From NCBI GenBank assembly GCA_015680905.1, contig CM027377.1:26374501-26438500 (forward strand): a stretch of DNA of 64,000 bases, given 5' to 3'. Shown here piece after piece: positions 1 through 11,538 of the stretch; within the stretch, counting starts at the first letter, position 1; each line of letters opens with the position of its first letter. The translations under genes and the position numbers were made by a program. Under the pieces are notes generated by a model. It was not told the origin of the DNA, did no database searches, and worked only from the letters and a program-made list of their open reading frames with translations. This stretch comes from Coptis chinensis. Its lineage: Eukaryota; Streptophyta; Magnoliopsida; Ranunculales; Ranunculaceae.

Positions 1-933
1 TGTGTTTTGCATGGGTATATGTCTTTTCATTATAAATGTTTCTTGTTAAATGTTTGATATTTCTCTCATTATCATTACCGCGGTCTTGTCTAATAAGTCG
101 ATTTTGTCAAGAAAGGAGAACATTCAGCGAGGGTTAAAATCTTAGTTGGGTAAGTTGTTTCTAAACCTACGGGGTAAAGCTGCTCTCTATGGGACATTCG
201 CAATCTCAATGAGTATTGTCGAAATCGATTTATTATGCAATACAAAATTAAGTATTTTATTTTTAGGTATAAAACTTTGCATGTTTAGTTTTGTCATCTA
301 TTAGCATTATGTATCTTGTATTAGGTATGCTAATGTATTTAGATCGTATGAGTGATTCAAATTCACCTATTCTTGTTGATATACATTTCGTAATATCGAT
401 TTACAAATTAAGCGTACATATCATTATTCTTGATGTATATTTGCATGCATTATGGAAATATTTATCGATGACACAAGCTTGCCTATTCATATAGCTATCA
501 TTATGAGTAAAGTACCTTCACATGCTCTTGCACCTAGTATTGTATTGTATGAGTATTTGTATGTTTGTATGTTTGTATTTTAAACCTTGCATAAATCTTA
601 AAAAAAAAAAAAAAAAAATTAAATTAAAAAAAATAAAAAAAAATTAAAAATTTAATACCACCTTTGCATAAATTTTAATTCCATAAATCTTAATCATATT
701 CCAATGGTGTCTAGGAAACTTGAAAGATTGAGGTTACTTAATTAGAACCGTGCTTGCGGAAATCCTCCCTCATATCTATCTTGTGACACATTTTGTTGGT
801 TTATGCACCGCGTATTCTAGCTTCACTTTCGTTAGTTAGCGGCTTAGGCATATGTTGTTCAACCCAATGCTTAAGATAATAATAAAATTGAGTCCTCATA
901 ATTCATACGTAAGTTAGATCTAATTTTATGCTT
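1..933 (+). other. Copy 1 leader, non-coding
   Basis: No gene is visible. The stretch is the reverse-complement counterpart of about 30,725-31,708 in copy 2, and corresponds to untranslated sequence between the 5' LTR and gag. It contains an A-rich tract at about 600-652 and few other landmarks. Confidence 0.6.
600..652. repeat. A-rich simple sequence
   Basis: Poly-A runs separated by short T runs. The equivalent place in copy 2 (31,015-31,112) has expanded into a longer T-rich tract, so the tract length has drifted since the copies separated. Confidence 0.85.
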
Positions 934-2455
934 GCATGAGATTAAAGGTCTGGTTCCACTAAAGAAATTGAACAAACCTATCGTCGAAAAAAATCGATAA
1001 GCAATTGCGTAAGTTCTCACATAAAAATTGTTCTTCTTTTACGCTAATTACCTTCATCACAATCCCGTTGCCATCAACCCGGTCATTATGGCGGCGATCC
1101 TCCACTGACGAGAGAAGCCCTGCCGGACTTCTATCTTTGCATTCTGGGGAAGGACCTTCTTCTGCATCAAACTTGAGGACATTGTCGGTGATTTTAATTA
1201 TCCCGCCAAAGCGTTTCAGTTTGTTACCAATATATCATGGTTTGGAGCCACGAAAAACCGTACAATCATCTTCGTAGACTTGACAAGTGGCAACAACATT
1301 TCATCATCCGGCCGGTCTCTAAGGAACAACTCTTGCCTAAATTTGTTTCCATTCACTTTAGCGGAAAAAGCATCAATCGGCTAGCGGGACAACAATCACA
1401 ATCCATAGACACATGGAATAAACTAGTTCAAGCTTTTATGTAGCCAGTTTTACACTTTCGAGAAGAAAACAAGCGAAATGCTTGAAAATTCAATTCTTTC
1501 GTCAAAATCCTCATGAATCCGCTACGGAAGCATGGAGTCGTTTTCTTGATCTTACGTTAGAATGTCCTCACCACTGACTAGAAAAAATTTGTCCTTGTTA
1601 GTTCATTCTTTAATGGTGCAGTGCGATCATCAAAAAAAACTCTTGATATAATGAGCGGAGGTTGCTTCATGGACAAAGGAGCTCTTGAAGCTTATACTTT
1701 TCTTGAAAAACAAGCGAAAAAAAGGTACACTGCTTTGGGGGGTAACTTGGCGAGCCGTCTAGATCATCAAAGGATCTTTGTTACAAAAGCCACATCTATT
1801 TTTGAGGTAAAACCGATCACGAAATAAAAAATTTGATAGAATCCTAACTAAAAAAGTAGATGCCCTTGCGGTTCAAGTAAGCGATCAACTACCAAAACCG
1901 GTCATGAGCGTTGACACCACTCTCCTTGTGTCCTTTGTCTTAGTCACGATCATCGATGCATATTGTCCTTGTTATATGCTTCCCCTACTCAACAAGCGGA
2001 GGAGGCATGTGCATTCAACATTCCCGATGCACCGTGGAGACAACATCGAATTTCGGCTTGGCGTCAAAATAACCAACAAATGGGGGCTCCTCCGGGTTTA
2101 AGCTAATCAACTGTTCGACCTACCAATAATTTTATTCCATACCGCCAAAGGAAATAATCAACAATACCAACAAGGTCGATTTCAAAATAATTCTAATGCT
2201 AATTATCGGACCAACGCTGACCTTGTTTCGGCTAATCCAAATCGACTATAATCAACAACTTCTAAGCAATAATGTCGAGAACTACTACATTTGCACAACT
2301 GCGCCAACCATTACGGATAGGACAAATGAGACTTTCTTGGCTTACATGAACCAGCGGTCTCAAATTTTAGCGTCTATCAACAATCACCGACAATTGGCAA
2401 GAAAAAAAGAAGAAAGGCGTGTTTCTGCCTGGCAAAAGCGGTTCAAACCCTAAAC
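934..2455 (+). pseudogene. gag remnant (copy 1)
   Basis: Degraded capsid/nucleocapsid precursor. Starting near an ATG at about 934, which matches the gag start of copy 2 at 30,722, fragments in shifting frames include a retrotransposon-gag signature (SIDTWNKLVQAF, about 1,405-1,440) and a downstream piece (MSGGCFMDKGALEAY, about 1,650-1,695). A Gln/Asn-rich tail follows (about 2,110-2,350). A cysteine-containing stretch near 1,925-1,980 may be the remains of the zinc knuckle. Many frameshifts make the product non-functional. Identification rests on the TWNKL motif, the order relative to protease, and colinearity with the copy 2 gag, whose reading frame is better kept. Confidence 0.75.
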
Positions 2456-2629
2456 CGGCAAACCACGACCTTTGAACTCGACCCAATGCCCACGGTACAA
2501 GCACCCCCACCAAGGTGAGGTCCATGCAATCACCGACTCTACGATCGGAAAAAAGCGCCGACAATCGGATCATTATGCGGATAATCAACCAAAAGAGCGG
2601 GGAGGGTTCAAAGGAATCTATTTCTAATA

Positions 2630-3680
2630 ATGAACCTATGGAAGATTCCCCGATTCAACAAAGTCAACACCTCGAATGTAGGAAACAAGCAAGTAGACCC
2701 TTTTGCCAAATTTCGCCCTAAAGGCACCGTTTTTGCCGCAGCAGCAAAGAATAAACTGATGACAATTTTCTTTGAAATTAGAGACTTTTCAAAATTTAAC
2801 AATAAACTTACCTTTTTCGATGCCTTAAAATTATTACCAAAACATGCAAAATTTCTGAAAGATATGTGCACCACAAAAGAAGAACTAATGTTCCTCGACA
2901 AAGCGTTCCTCATTTGAGCGGTTTCCCTCCATCACCGAACCACGATGGTATAGTAAAATACAAGGACCACGGTAGACCAGCGGTTCCATGCACCTTAGGT
3001 GACAAATACCGCGACTCTTGCTTTCTACTAGACCTAGGAGCTAGTGTGAACTTACTTCCATATTATTTATTTAAACAACTAGGTCTTCATGAACTTAAAC
3101 CTACCACCATGACTCTACGGTTAGCGGATCGTTCCATAAAGTATCCAAAAGGAATTGTGGAAAAGCGTCCTTGTAAAAGTCAAGATTTCTTCTATCTGTA
3201 GACTTTGTTATTTTGGATCTGAAGTTGCATGTGATTCCATTCCAATCATCTTAGGGCGTCCGTTCCTTGCCCACTGCTAATGCTCTTATTAATTGTCGAG
3301 ATGGTTCCATGACCATGTCGCCGGAAATCTTTTCGGTCGAGGTGAATGTGTTCAAGTTGATGAAACAACTTCGAGCGACATTGATGGTGAGGTTAGCGGG
3401 GTTGATGACATTCATGAAGAGTATTTTACAAACTCTTTTCACGAAGATGAAGTGTACCAATTTCTTTCCTTTAGCGACTTCGAGTTTGAGGGGCGATGAT
3501 TATACACAAGAAGTAAATGAGTTATTAGAGTCGGTACCATTATTTGACCTACTGGCGGTGATGTCAAGTAACTTGGATGATCATCAATCTGTTTACTACA
3601 TGGATGATGACCTTCCTCAAGAATCTTTAATACCCACTCCGCCCACCCCTGAATTAAAACCACTTCGCCGAGATTAAAAT
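2630..3680 (+). pseudogene. Retropepsin-like aspartic protease remnant (copy 1)
   Basis: Fragments at 2,866-3,201 contain the active-site loop as DLGAS (about 3,030), where retropepsins usually have D-T/S-G-A, then LLPYYLFKQLGL and a LADRS/YPKGIVE block. These are typical of the protease domain between gag and RT in Athila/Tat elements. A further frame at 3,267-3,677 holds the post-protease linker (NALINCRDGSM and an acidic tail). The enzyme would process the Gag-Pol precursor. Stops near 3,200 and a frame change separate the two halves, so no complete enzyme is encoded. The mirrored copy is at 27,961-29,000. Confidence 0.8.
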
Positions 3681-3779
3681 CGTCTGACTTGATCTTTGAT
3701 GGTGCGTCACCGGTTATTATTTCTTCACAATTAAGCGGCGATCGGGGAAGCTCGTTTAATTAATGTCATTCAACAACAT

Positions 3780-5330
3780 CGTTACGCTATTGGATGGTCC
3801 CTAGATGACATTAAAGGCATTGAACCTAATGTGTGCACCCATCGCGTACACGGAAGAAAATGCAAAGGCGTCGGCGTGAACCACGGCGTCGCCTAAACCT
3901 ACCATGAAAGATGTGGTCGAGGAAGTGTTAAAATTACTAGATCGCGGGTATTATTTACCCTATCTCGATAGTGTTTGGGTGAGTCTGTACCGCGTAGTTC
4001 AAAAGAAATCGGCATTACGGTTATGCGAAATGATAAAGATGAATGCATTTCATTTCGTATCGATAAAATGGCGAATATGCATTGACTATCACAAACTTAA
4101 TGCGTCACTCGTAAAGATCACTTTCCACTTCCATTCATCGATCGGATGCTTTCGAGCGTTTAGCGGTCATGCCTATTCTTTGCTTTCTTGATGGTTATTC
4201 GGTTATTTTCGGATAGTCATAGACCTGGCGATCAAGAAAAAAGACAGCGTTCACTGTCCATTTGGTACATTTGCATATAGGCGAATGCCTTTTGGCCTTT
4301 GCAATGCACAGGTACTTTCAATATTTGCATGCTTCATATTTTCAGTGATATGGTTGAGCGGTTTATGGAGGTATTCATGGGCGACTTCTCAATTTATGGA
4401 GATTCTTTCGATAAATTTGTTTATCAAATCTTGAAAAAGTATTTACGCGTTGTGAAGAGAAAAACCTTGTTCTTAATTGGGAAAAATGTCATTTCATGGT
4501 TACTAAAGGAATAGTTTTAGGACATATCGTTTCAAAGGGCCGGAATCGAAGTCGACAAAGCTAAGATAGAAAAAATTGCTTCACTTCCTATACCAAAAGC
4601 GATTCGAGACATTTGGCATTCTTAGGACCGCTTGAGGTTTCTATAGGAGATTTATTCAAGATTTCTCAAAGGTTGCTAGACCTTTAACCAATCTCTGCTT
4701 AAAGATGCGCTTTTGATTTCGGTTTCAGTTGCAAACAAGCCTTTGAGGTATTAAAACCGCATTAACTACGCTCCCATAATTCAACCACGATTGGTCTAAA
4801 CCTTTTGAATTAATGTGTGGCAGCGACTATGCTATTGAACTGTACTACTAGGAGTCACAGTAAAACCCGAGGAAGATAAGCCGGTTGTCATTTACTATGC
4901 GAGTAAAACCCTTAATGAAGCTCAGCGAAACTATACCACCGAGAAAAGAGTTTCGCCGTTGTATATCGTTAGATAAGTTTAGATCCTTACCTAGTGGGTT
5001 CTCAACTATTGTCTACCACCCGACCATCGCGGCGCCGTTATCTATTAGCGAAAAAGATGCAAAACAAAGGTTGATCGATGGATTCTCCTTTTGCAAGAGT
5101 TTACTCTCGAAATTAGAGATAAAAAGGTAAGCGAAAATGTGGTTTGCGGACCATTTATCAAGACTTGTCGGTGATGTTGATCGCGATCTTGAACCTATCA
5201 CGTGATTCCTTTCGGATGAACACTTGTACTCTATTTTTTTCGTCCCTTGGTATCGTGACATAGTAAATTACTTAGTTCCGAGGAAGTTCCTTTATCTTGG
5301 TCGTAATGGCCGGAAAAAGTTTTTATCCTT
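3780..5330 (+). pseudogene. Reverse transcriptase / RNase H remnant (copy 1)
   Basis: Broken polymerase. The RT entry block is at 3,904-4,190 (EEVLKLLDRGYYLPYLDS, then a CIDYHKLNA motif at about 4,078). The thumb-side motif HCPFGTFAYRRMPFGLCNA lies at about 4,255-4,310. The region that should hold the YxDD catalytic box (about 4,370-4,400) reads as a mutated MGDFSIYGDSF stretch. RNase H traces follow: WSKPFELMCGSDYA at about 4,795-4,835 and a YTTEKEF-like region near 4,930. At least five frame changes occur. The family assignment is secure, but the enzyme is dead. Confidence 0.85.
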
Positions 5331-6450
5331 TGTGAAATTCTATTTACGGGATGATCCCTACCTCTTCAAGTATTGTTCGGACCAACTAATCCGCCGTTGC
5401 ATTCCCGTGGGAACAGCGATGTGTTATCCTTCGCCATGAACAATCTTGTGGTGGTCATTTTAGTGGTAAGAAAAGCTGCGGCCAAGGTTCTACAATGTGG
5501 TTTTATTGGACAACTTGTTTAGAGATGCACATGAGCATTGCAAAGCATCTGCAATTTGCCGGCCGATTAGGTCGCATTACTCGGCGTAATATGATGCCCT
5601 TAAATCCCATTCTAATTGTGGAAATCTTTGATGTATGGGGCATCGACTTCATGGGTCCATTTCAAATTCTCATGGCTTCTATACATACTTGTAGCGAGTT
5701 GACTATGTGTCAAAATGGATTGAGGCATTGGCATGTCGTGCTAACGATCATAAAAGCGATCGTTTTGTTTGTAAAAGAAAATATTTTTCTCGATTTGGTG
5801 TTCAAAAGCTATAATTAGTGGCGAGGGAAAACATTTACGCAATAAAATTTTTGAATCATTAGTAAAGAAATATGGAGTCCGCACAAAGTGGCAACTCCGT
5901 ATCATCCTCAAACCGGTGGTCAAGTAGAAGTCTCTGTCGAGAAATAAAATCCATTTTGGAAAAAGCTGTCAATCCATCTAGGAAAACTGGTCTCTACGAT
6001 TATCGATGCCTTGTGGGCATCTGAGCGACTTTTAAGACACTATAGGGATGTCTCCGTATCGCCTCGTTTTTGGAAAACCTTGTCATCTGCGGTTGAACTT
6101 GAGCACCGTGCTCTATGGGCCATCAAAAGCCTCAATTATAACACTAACATGGCGGCGAAAAAAAAATTGCGGTTAAATGAGCTTGAGGAAATTGAATTGA
6201 TGCCTATGATCTCGAAATCTATAAAGCCAACATGAAAAGAGTGCATGACAAGCACATATTGCGAAAAGAGTTCAAAGTCGGTCAAAAAGTTTTGATGTAC
6301 AACTCAAGATTACACATTTTTCGGAAAATTAAAAACTTCGATGGTGCGGTCCTTTCTTTGTCTCTGCTTTGTCACCCCTTATGGGGCTATCTCGTGAAAA
6401 GCGAAAATGATGGTAGCGAATTCAAGTAAATGGCGGCCTTAAACATTATC
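5331..6450 (+). pseudogene. Integrase remnant (copy 1)
   Basis: The integrase remnant follows RNase H. An HHCC-like zinc region is visible in shifting frames at about 5,430-5,560. The catalytic core begins with VEIFDVWGIDFMGPF (5,619-5,663, first catalytic Asp in GID). Traces of the second core region (a VDYVSKWIEAL-like stretch near 5,700-5,735) and of the C-terminal domain (6,232-6,450, ending DGSEFK) follow. The enzyme would insert the cDNA into the genome. Stops interrupt every block. The mirrored copy 2 version lies at 25,191-26,330. Confidence 0.85.
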
Positions 6451-6989
6451 ATGAGTTGCGCTCTCCGGATGTCGAAGAGACTCTTCTCAATGATCCGGTC
6501 TACCGGACTAATAGATTAGTTGGTGTACTTCTTTCCATGTATTTAAGCGGGAAAAGTATGCCATTAAATTAGCAGGGCCCTCTTCTATTTTCTTTTCTAA
6601 AATTCCTTAGAGTGTGTGGTTGCAAAGCGGCGGAACCTTAGTCGAAAACTCTACTTGAGGCGAGTATAAATGTCTTCGATGTCGAGCAAGCGTGCCTCGG
6701 AAAACAATGGGTACCAAAATTTCAACTCCTTCTTTCTCCTCCCTTTTCTATTCTCTTCCTCGCGAACTCCAACTCATCATTTGGTCCAAATCTCACCCAT
6801 CTCGAATTGGTAATGGTGGTAGTACTTTTTGCTTTCAGCGGCGAGCAAAAGGATGGGGTGGTGTATGAACTATCAAACTCCTTTCGTCAGGTCTTGATCT
6901 TTTATCGAGATGAGCGGTATAAGGTATATTATTATCGACACCAGCTCACGGGATAAACCGTCGTCGTCGTTGCTCCACAGGTTGGGATT

Positions 6990-7091
6990 AGTCTTGAGAA
7001 TCGGCGTTAAAAAGACTCACATTAGGTCTTGAGGATCGGCGTAAAAGACTCACTTTTCGTCTTGAGGATCGGCGTTAAAAGACTCAACATG
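6990..7091 (+). repeat. About 34 bp tandem repeat, three copies
   Basis: The unit GTCTTGAGGATCGGCGT plus AAAAGACTCA recurs three times with small changes. The counterpart in copy 2 (about 24,525-24,650) is rearranged but recognisable. Confidence 0.7.
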
Positions 7092-7500
7092 TATATACGC
7101 GTTTTGTTTTATTAGCACCCGGCATGGTGCCCAAAGAGTCGTGATATGCACCATCGGACATTTCATAGTTAAATGCGGGCAATGGATTCCCCAGGCCAAC
7201 CCGTTCAGTTTTCTATGTATTTTTTTTGGCGGTTTGAGGCTATACCATATGTACTAAGGGTAATATTATTATTAGACCATTGCACATTGGTCGAGGATAG
7301 TGCCGATCCTAAACCCAGGCCCCCAAAACATAAAGGATAAGCCCGGTCGGCTGGATTGGGTTCACCCGAGCCGACATGAAAGTTGCATGAGTTAAGCTGT
7401 TTGTGATGTGTTGTTTTATTTGGATTTCGGTGTTGTTGACCCGTTCTTCTCGACTTGTACATTTGTATATAAAGGATAAATAAATAAAACCAAAGATTGT

Positions 7501-7523
7501 TAAAAAAAAAAAAAAAAAAAAAA
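7501..7523 (+). repeat. Poly-A run inside copy 1
   Basis: About 23 consecutive A. Copy 2 has a longer poly-T run at 24,070-24,101 at the same place. The tract was therefore in the common ancestor and has changed length. Confidence 0.85.
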
Positions 7524-7951
7524 ATTGATGTTTGAATGTGATTTTTCATATTCTAGTGGATGGCATTTTAATCTTGATCGTTTCGATATCTCATCCGTTA
7601 AATTAGGGTTAAAGCGAATCAATTTCCGTTTGAAATTTGAACTTTTAGGGACATAAGAGGAATTTACGTAATTCATTTGTACTTGGGCCAAAATTTTGAC
7701 CCGACCCAAAAACCCAAGATCGATTTACAAAGCCCGCCTGGCGGGGCACCGCAGCGTCCACCCCTCACTTCTTCTTCCACAAAAAGCGGATCTTGGTCCC
7801 CTACCATCCCATCCATCCTTGGCGGCATACCCGGTGAGTGAATTCGACCCGCCGCGTGGAACAAACTCCACCAACCTCAACCCCCTTCCTCCGGCACCAC
7901 CTCCTCCACCTCCTCTTGCTATTTGCACCATCAAAATTTAAATTATACGCT

Positions 7952-8880
7952 ATGGCAGCCGCGAAGGCAATTACGGTCGAGAGAAATTTCACAAATCTCT
8001 ATAATTAGGGATGTTTCACCCATTTTTTGATGAGGAAATTGAAAGTAGAGAGTGGGAATATCTATTGCATCGAATCCCAGCTCAATATTCGAAGAATTGG
8101 TGTTGAAATTTTATAATAATGGAGGTTTCGGGGTGGCGAATTTTGGATTACGGCGGATGGGATGGAGCGTGAACTGGCTTATTTGGAGTTGATTTGAATA
8201 CGGCTTGATTCGATTAACTTTCGATAGCCCGACCTGTTATTGTCGGAGTATCCGACCCGAGGGATTTGATGTTTGACCGCGCTTCTCGAGGGGAGTACAA
8301 CGGCTCGAAGCTGCGTGTACCGGCATTATTTCGGGCGTAACCAATTAGCCGTCACTTTCGATGGTTGGCGCCTGGCGTCATTGGAACTTCAAAGGCGTCG
8401 GCGTGAACAAGACTTTCTTGCACCTCTTTGTGGATCCTACGGGGAGAGGAAGCACACTTTACGTATGGTCCACTTCACGGGCCATATTCTTACGACCCAG
8501 CGTCAAATAGGTCGACTCCTCTTCTTTGCGTACTTGTTACTTTCGGCTTATGCTTAACTTAGGGTTCGATCTGCTACTCCTTTCATTGAAACAAGGTCTT
8601 CGAGAATTTTGGAATTTTTGAGACTTGTGTTTTAGACCATTGGGACCCGGTAGCTAGAGATGACATTGAGCATGATAGCGTACCTCCTCCTCCGCCTTCA
8701 CCACGAATTTGTTTTAATGAAGATACCATCGCCCGAATCAATACTCTATGGATGCCTTGAGGAACATGAATTCTAGTATCTTGTGAGGATGTTTCTTCGC
8801 CCGAGGAAGAGATGATTACTTCGAATGAATTCGGAAAGAAATGAGAAATCGCCAAGGCCAATTCGGAGAATGATGATGGC
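7952..8880 (+). pseudogene. Post-integrase ORF A remnant (copy 1)
   Basis: An ATG at 7,952 begins MAAAKAITVERNFTNL, matched by MAARRRITNERNFTNL in copy 2 (start 23,655). Downstream the copies share WxxL-rich segments and a block HTLRMVHFTGHILTTQRQ (about 8,453-8,510, best kept in copy 1). The layout is reminiscent of the putative plant transposon protein domain that follows integrase in some Athila-like elements. That likeness is inferred from a loose pattern only; I cannot assign a function. Several stops break the frame. It is followed at about 8,690 by a proline-rich stretch and an acidic tail. Confidence 0.4.
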
Positions 8881-9288
8881 TAATCGGCGGCAATTCAAGA
8901 TCGGTTACTTCTGATCTATAGGCCACATTCTGCCCGATCATTTCGGCTGAAGTTAAATGCGTGGCGAAGGCGTAGAAACCGGGTTCATCTTACGCTAACG
9001 GGAGGATTCGATAGTTGTTTATTTTCTTTGGTTTAGAAATGACTATGTCATTTATTTCCCTAATGCATTGCATTTTTATTTTTAGTGCTAAATTATTATA
9101 TATCGGTTGATTTCTCATAATTTTGTATCTCGAACGGTTTAAATGAGAAATTATTTATGTTATGCGAATATAGTACTTTCAAAAATATGAGTTTGCTCCT
9201 TGATTCATTGGGCCTACTCTCAAAGCCCAATGGTCGAGAACCAGCCGGACTGATCAAGCGGTCACATACCCGGCGATTGAAACCAAGT
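8881..9288 (+). other. Spacer between ORF A and the TATA-like site (copy 1)
   Basis: AT-rich, with no ORF that is conserved in both arms. Contains GGGCC and CCAAT words at about 9,209-9,233, just upstream of the TATA-like site. Confidence 0.4.
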
Positions 9289-9297
9289 TATAAATAC
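9289..9297 (+). promoter_or_regulatory. TATA-like box upstream of small ORF (copy 1)
   Basis: TATAAATAC lies 91 bp before the ATG at 9,380, followed by a pyrimidine-rich leader with CTTC repeats, as in plant core promoters. The same box and leader are present in copy 2 (22,323-22,331, - strand). Promoter function is inferred. Confidence 0.4.
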
Positions 9298-9379
9298 AAC
9301 TCTCCTTTCCTCTTTCACTCATTCCCTTCTCTCGATCTTCACAACTTCTTCTTCACAAATTTTCAATTTCTTGACAATA

Positions 9380-9538
9380 ATGAATAAACTAGGCGATGGG
9401 AAAAGACAGCGAGAATGGGCTATCACATTAATCGTGATAACGGTGTTTATCATTATTCTCTTGTCACTCATGCATAACTTGATCGAACATCTAGATCTAT
9501 GTAACCCTCCTTTTTCTGTTTTTCATTTTGTATATTAG
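9380..9538 (+). CDS. Small ORF with one hydrophobic segment (copy 1)
   Basis: A 52-residue ORF starts MNKLGDGKRQREW and continues with a hydrophobic run, about residues 14-31 (AITLIVITVFIIILLSLM), long enough to span a membrane once. The charged N-terminal stretch precedes it. The matching ORF in copy 2 (22,136-22,240) starts with the same MNKL and ends inside the hydrophobic run because of small indels. I recognise no family. It sits 91 bp downstream of a TATA-like box. It could be chance, since the hydrophobic run is AT-rich and the two copies read it in different frames upstream. Confidence 0.3.
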   Translation: MNKLGDGKRQREWAITLIVITVFIIILLSLMHNLIEHLDLCNPPFSVFHFVY

Positions 9539-9636
9539 TATGGTGTGTTAAATAATTCTCACACATTTTATGCGGGTTCATTATTAAATGGAAGTTCATT
9601 ATTAATTAGTTGTGTATATTAGTTGTCTTTTCCTCT

Positions 9637-9680
9637 CTAATAAATATATATATTATTTATTATATATTATATATATTTTA

Positions 9681-9719
<39 letters not shown>

Positions 9720-9815
9720 AAAATAAAATAAAAATATAAAAAAAAAAAATAAAAAAAAAAAAATATATATATATAAAAAAAATAATAATAATAAAAATAA
9801 TAATAAGTAAATAAA
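9637..9815. repeat. AT-rich microsatellite (copy 1)
   Basis: TA dinucleotide runs followed by A-rich AAT/AAATA tracts. The counterpart in copy 2 (21,778-21,972) has a long (TA)n and long poly-T blocks. Confidence 0.9.
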
Positions 9816-10174
9816 TAAACAAACCATAACAAAGAAAGGCCATCGGAACTCGAAATAATTAATGGATACACATAGTGTTGAGGAGAAAATCGCATGCTTT
9901 ACAAGGTACACATAACACTTGTCACACATGCATTTCGATTATTCTATCCATATTCTATTCTTGAGTTATGATCATCATTCTGAAATTGCGTGTAAAGTCT
10001 AACTACCGTGAAACTTTCCTCCCGTATTTTCTAAACATTAAACCATCTCATTAATTGTATTTGGATATCGACATGACAAAGACTTCTTTGTGGATCCCCT
10101 ATGATCTTTATTTCATAATCACATGGGTCATTAAATACACTTGGACTCAGATTGGTATAGCCTCATAGATTGCC

Positions 10175-10182
10175 TATAAATC
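10175..10182 (+). promoter_or_regulatory. TATA-like box upstream of ORF B (copy 1)
   Basis: TATAAATC lies 63 bp before the ATG at 10,238. The box and the leader are nearly identical in copy 2 (21,418-21,425, - strand). Promoter activity is inferred from position and conservation only. Confidence 0.35.
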
Positions 10183-10237
10183 TCTTCTTTTTTAAGCCAT
10201 TCTTATTCATACAATTTTCACTATCCTTCCCTCGGCA

Positions 10238-11245
10238 ATGGCTCCGACCAAGAAAAATAGCGAGAAAGACTACCTAAAACTTTCGAAGAAGGCGGTTTTC
10301 TCCTTATTTTGACACTGAAATCATCGTCGAGGATGGGCCTCTTCTATATCATTCATTGACTAGTTATTCGAGAATTGGTTTTGATGTTCTACCAATTTAG
10401 CGGTTATGAAGATGGAAAATTCTACTTCAATGCCTATGGACAGCGATTGGAATTGAATAAAGGAAATGATCTCCGACATACTTCAAATCCCAATAAAAAC
10501 CGAGAGTCCCTTGTTCAAGAGTCATCATTCGATTCACAAAAACTTTCTTTGCGAGCTACAGGTATCTCATGGCGGCGTCGAACATACACATCACATGGTT
10601 CTTCAGCGCTCTTTGAAACAGAATCAGCGTGTTGTGCTCCACTGGTTGGGACATAATGTGGTAGGTACATCACCAAACTGAAGTCACAAAGCCTCAACTT
10701 CACCTACTTTGGATTTTGCAAACTCAAAGAGATGATTTTTATGCGATCCGACACCTGCGGAGCGTAATCACCAAGAAAACAAGAAGGTCGGCAGTTCTAC
10801 CCACTTTGGTTCGAGATTATGATTCGTTGGGGTTATCAATAATATCTCGAGACACCCCTTCAAAGAGCATATATAAAGGTACTTCAAACATATTACTCCG
10901 TTGGTTTTGGACCCACGATACTCGATAGATGAAGCGAGAACACCTCAAGCTCAAATTCGACAATTTATTTGATGAAAATACCATCTTTGAATATTATTAA
11001 TCCCATGGAAGGCATTAAACTTCTTCATCGGGGTTTGAGGGAACTACTGCGCTCGTCGAGAATATCATCATCACAACTCTTGGGATTTCCAAGATCGTCA
11101 AGCAGCATGATGTTGAGCGGGAGGAGATCTTGGAAAATCATTCTCAATTCTTGAAAAATCATGCTCTCTAATGGAAAATCAAAGCTGTACTCTCTGCCCG
11201 ACCAAGGGGACATTCGGATCGCGGCTTCGGCCAACAAATAGATGA
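10238..11245 (+). pseudogene. Post-integrase ORF B remnant (copy 1)
   Basis: The start at 10,238 (MAPTKKNSEKDYLKL) matches MAQPRKNNGRERLPK in copy 2 (21,363). Shared segments include LMFYQFSGYEDGKFYFNAYG (10,384-10,443) and HLLWILQTQRDD (about 10,698-10,733). The C-terminal tail is Glu/Leu/Asn-rich around EEILENHSQFL (about 11,120-11,155). Copy 2 keeps the end of the frame (20,361-20,585). The total would be about 330 residues. Position after integrase fits an extra or envelope-position ORF, but I see neither a signal peptide nor a recognised domain. Frames shift several times. Confidence 0.4.
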
Positions 11246-11538
11246 CCTAAAGCGATGCGGTGCAAAATATCATCTCCTAGATCAATATCGAGAATCCATG
11301 ATATTACTAAGTCAATAAGTATATAATCATATATGTTATTCGTTTTCCGTCGTACTATGTATTTTATCTTATCTTTTTGTTTTATTTTGTATGAAATGCT
11401 TAGTAGGATTGTCATCATTTCCATTGTGACTAATATAATTTTAACATGTCTTTCTGGGGAGGGTCTATTTTCTTACATACTCATTTTTTCCATCCGGTTG
11501 CGTTACCCTAGTTTATTACTTCATCCACTATGGCATCT

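Larger units (their letters stand above)
6451..7951 (+). other. Post-integrase spacer (copy 1)
   Basis: No convincing gene. It holds a short tandem repeat at about 6,990-7,091, a poly-A run at 7,501-7,523 and a proline-rich stretch (about 7,740-7,940) just before the next ORF remnant. It is conserved in reverse orientation in copy 2. Confidence 0.5.

Noticed and set aside
7696..7941. Proline-rich 81-residue ORF as a separate gene
   Set aside because: Compositionally biased leader before ORF A. The proline-rich character is shared with copy 2, but the frame is interrupted and no start context stands out.
9653..9929. Poly-Tyr/Phe frames on the - strand
   Set aside because: Same simple-sequence cause; not conserved with the mirrored arm.
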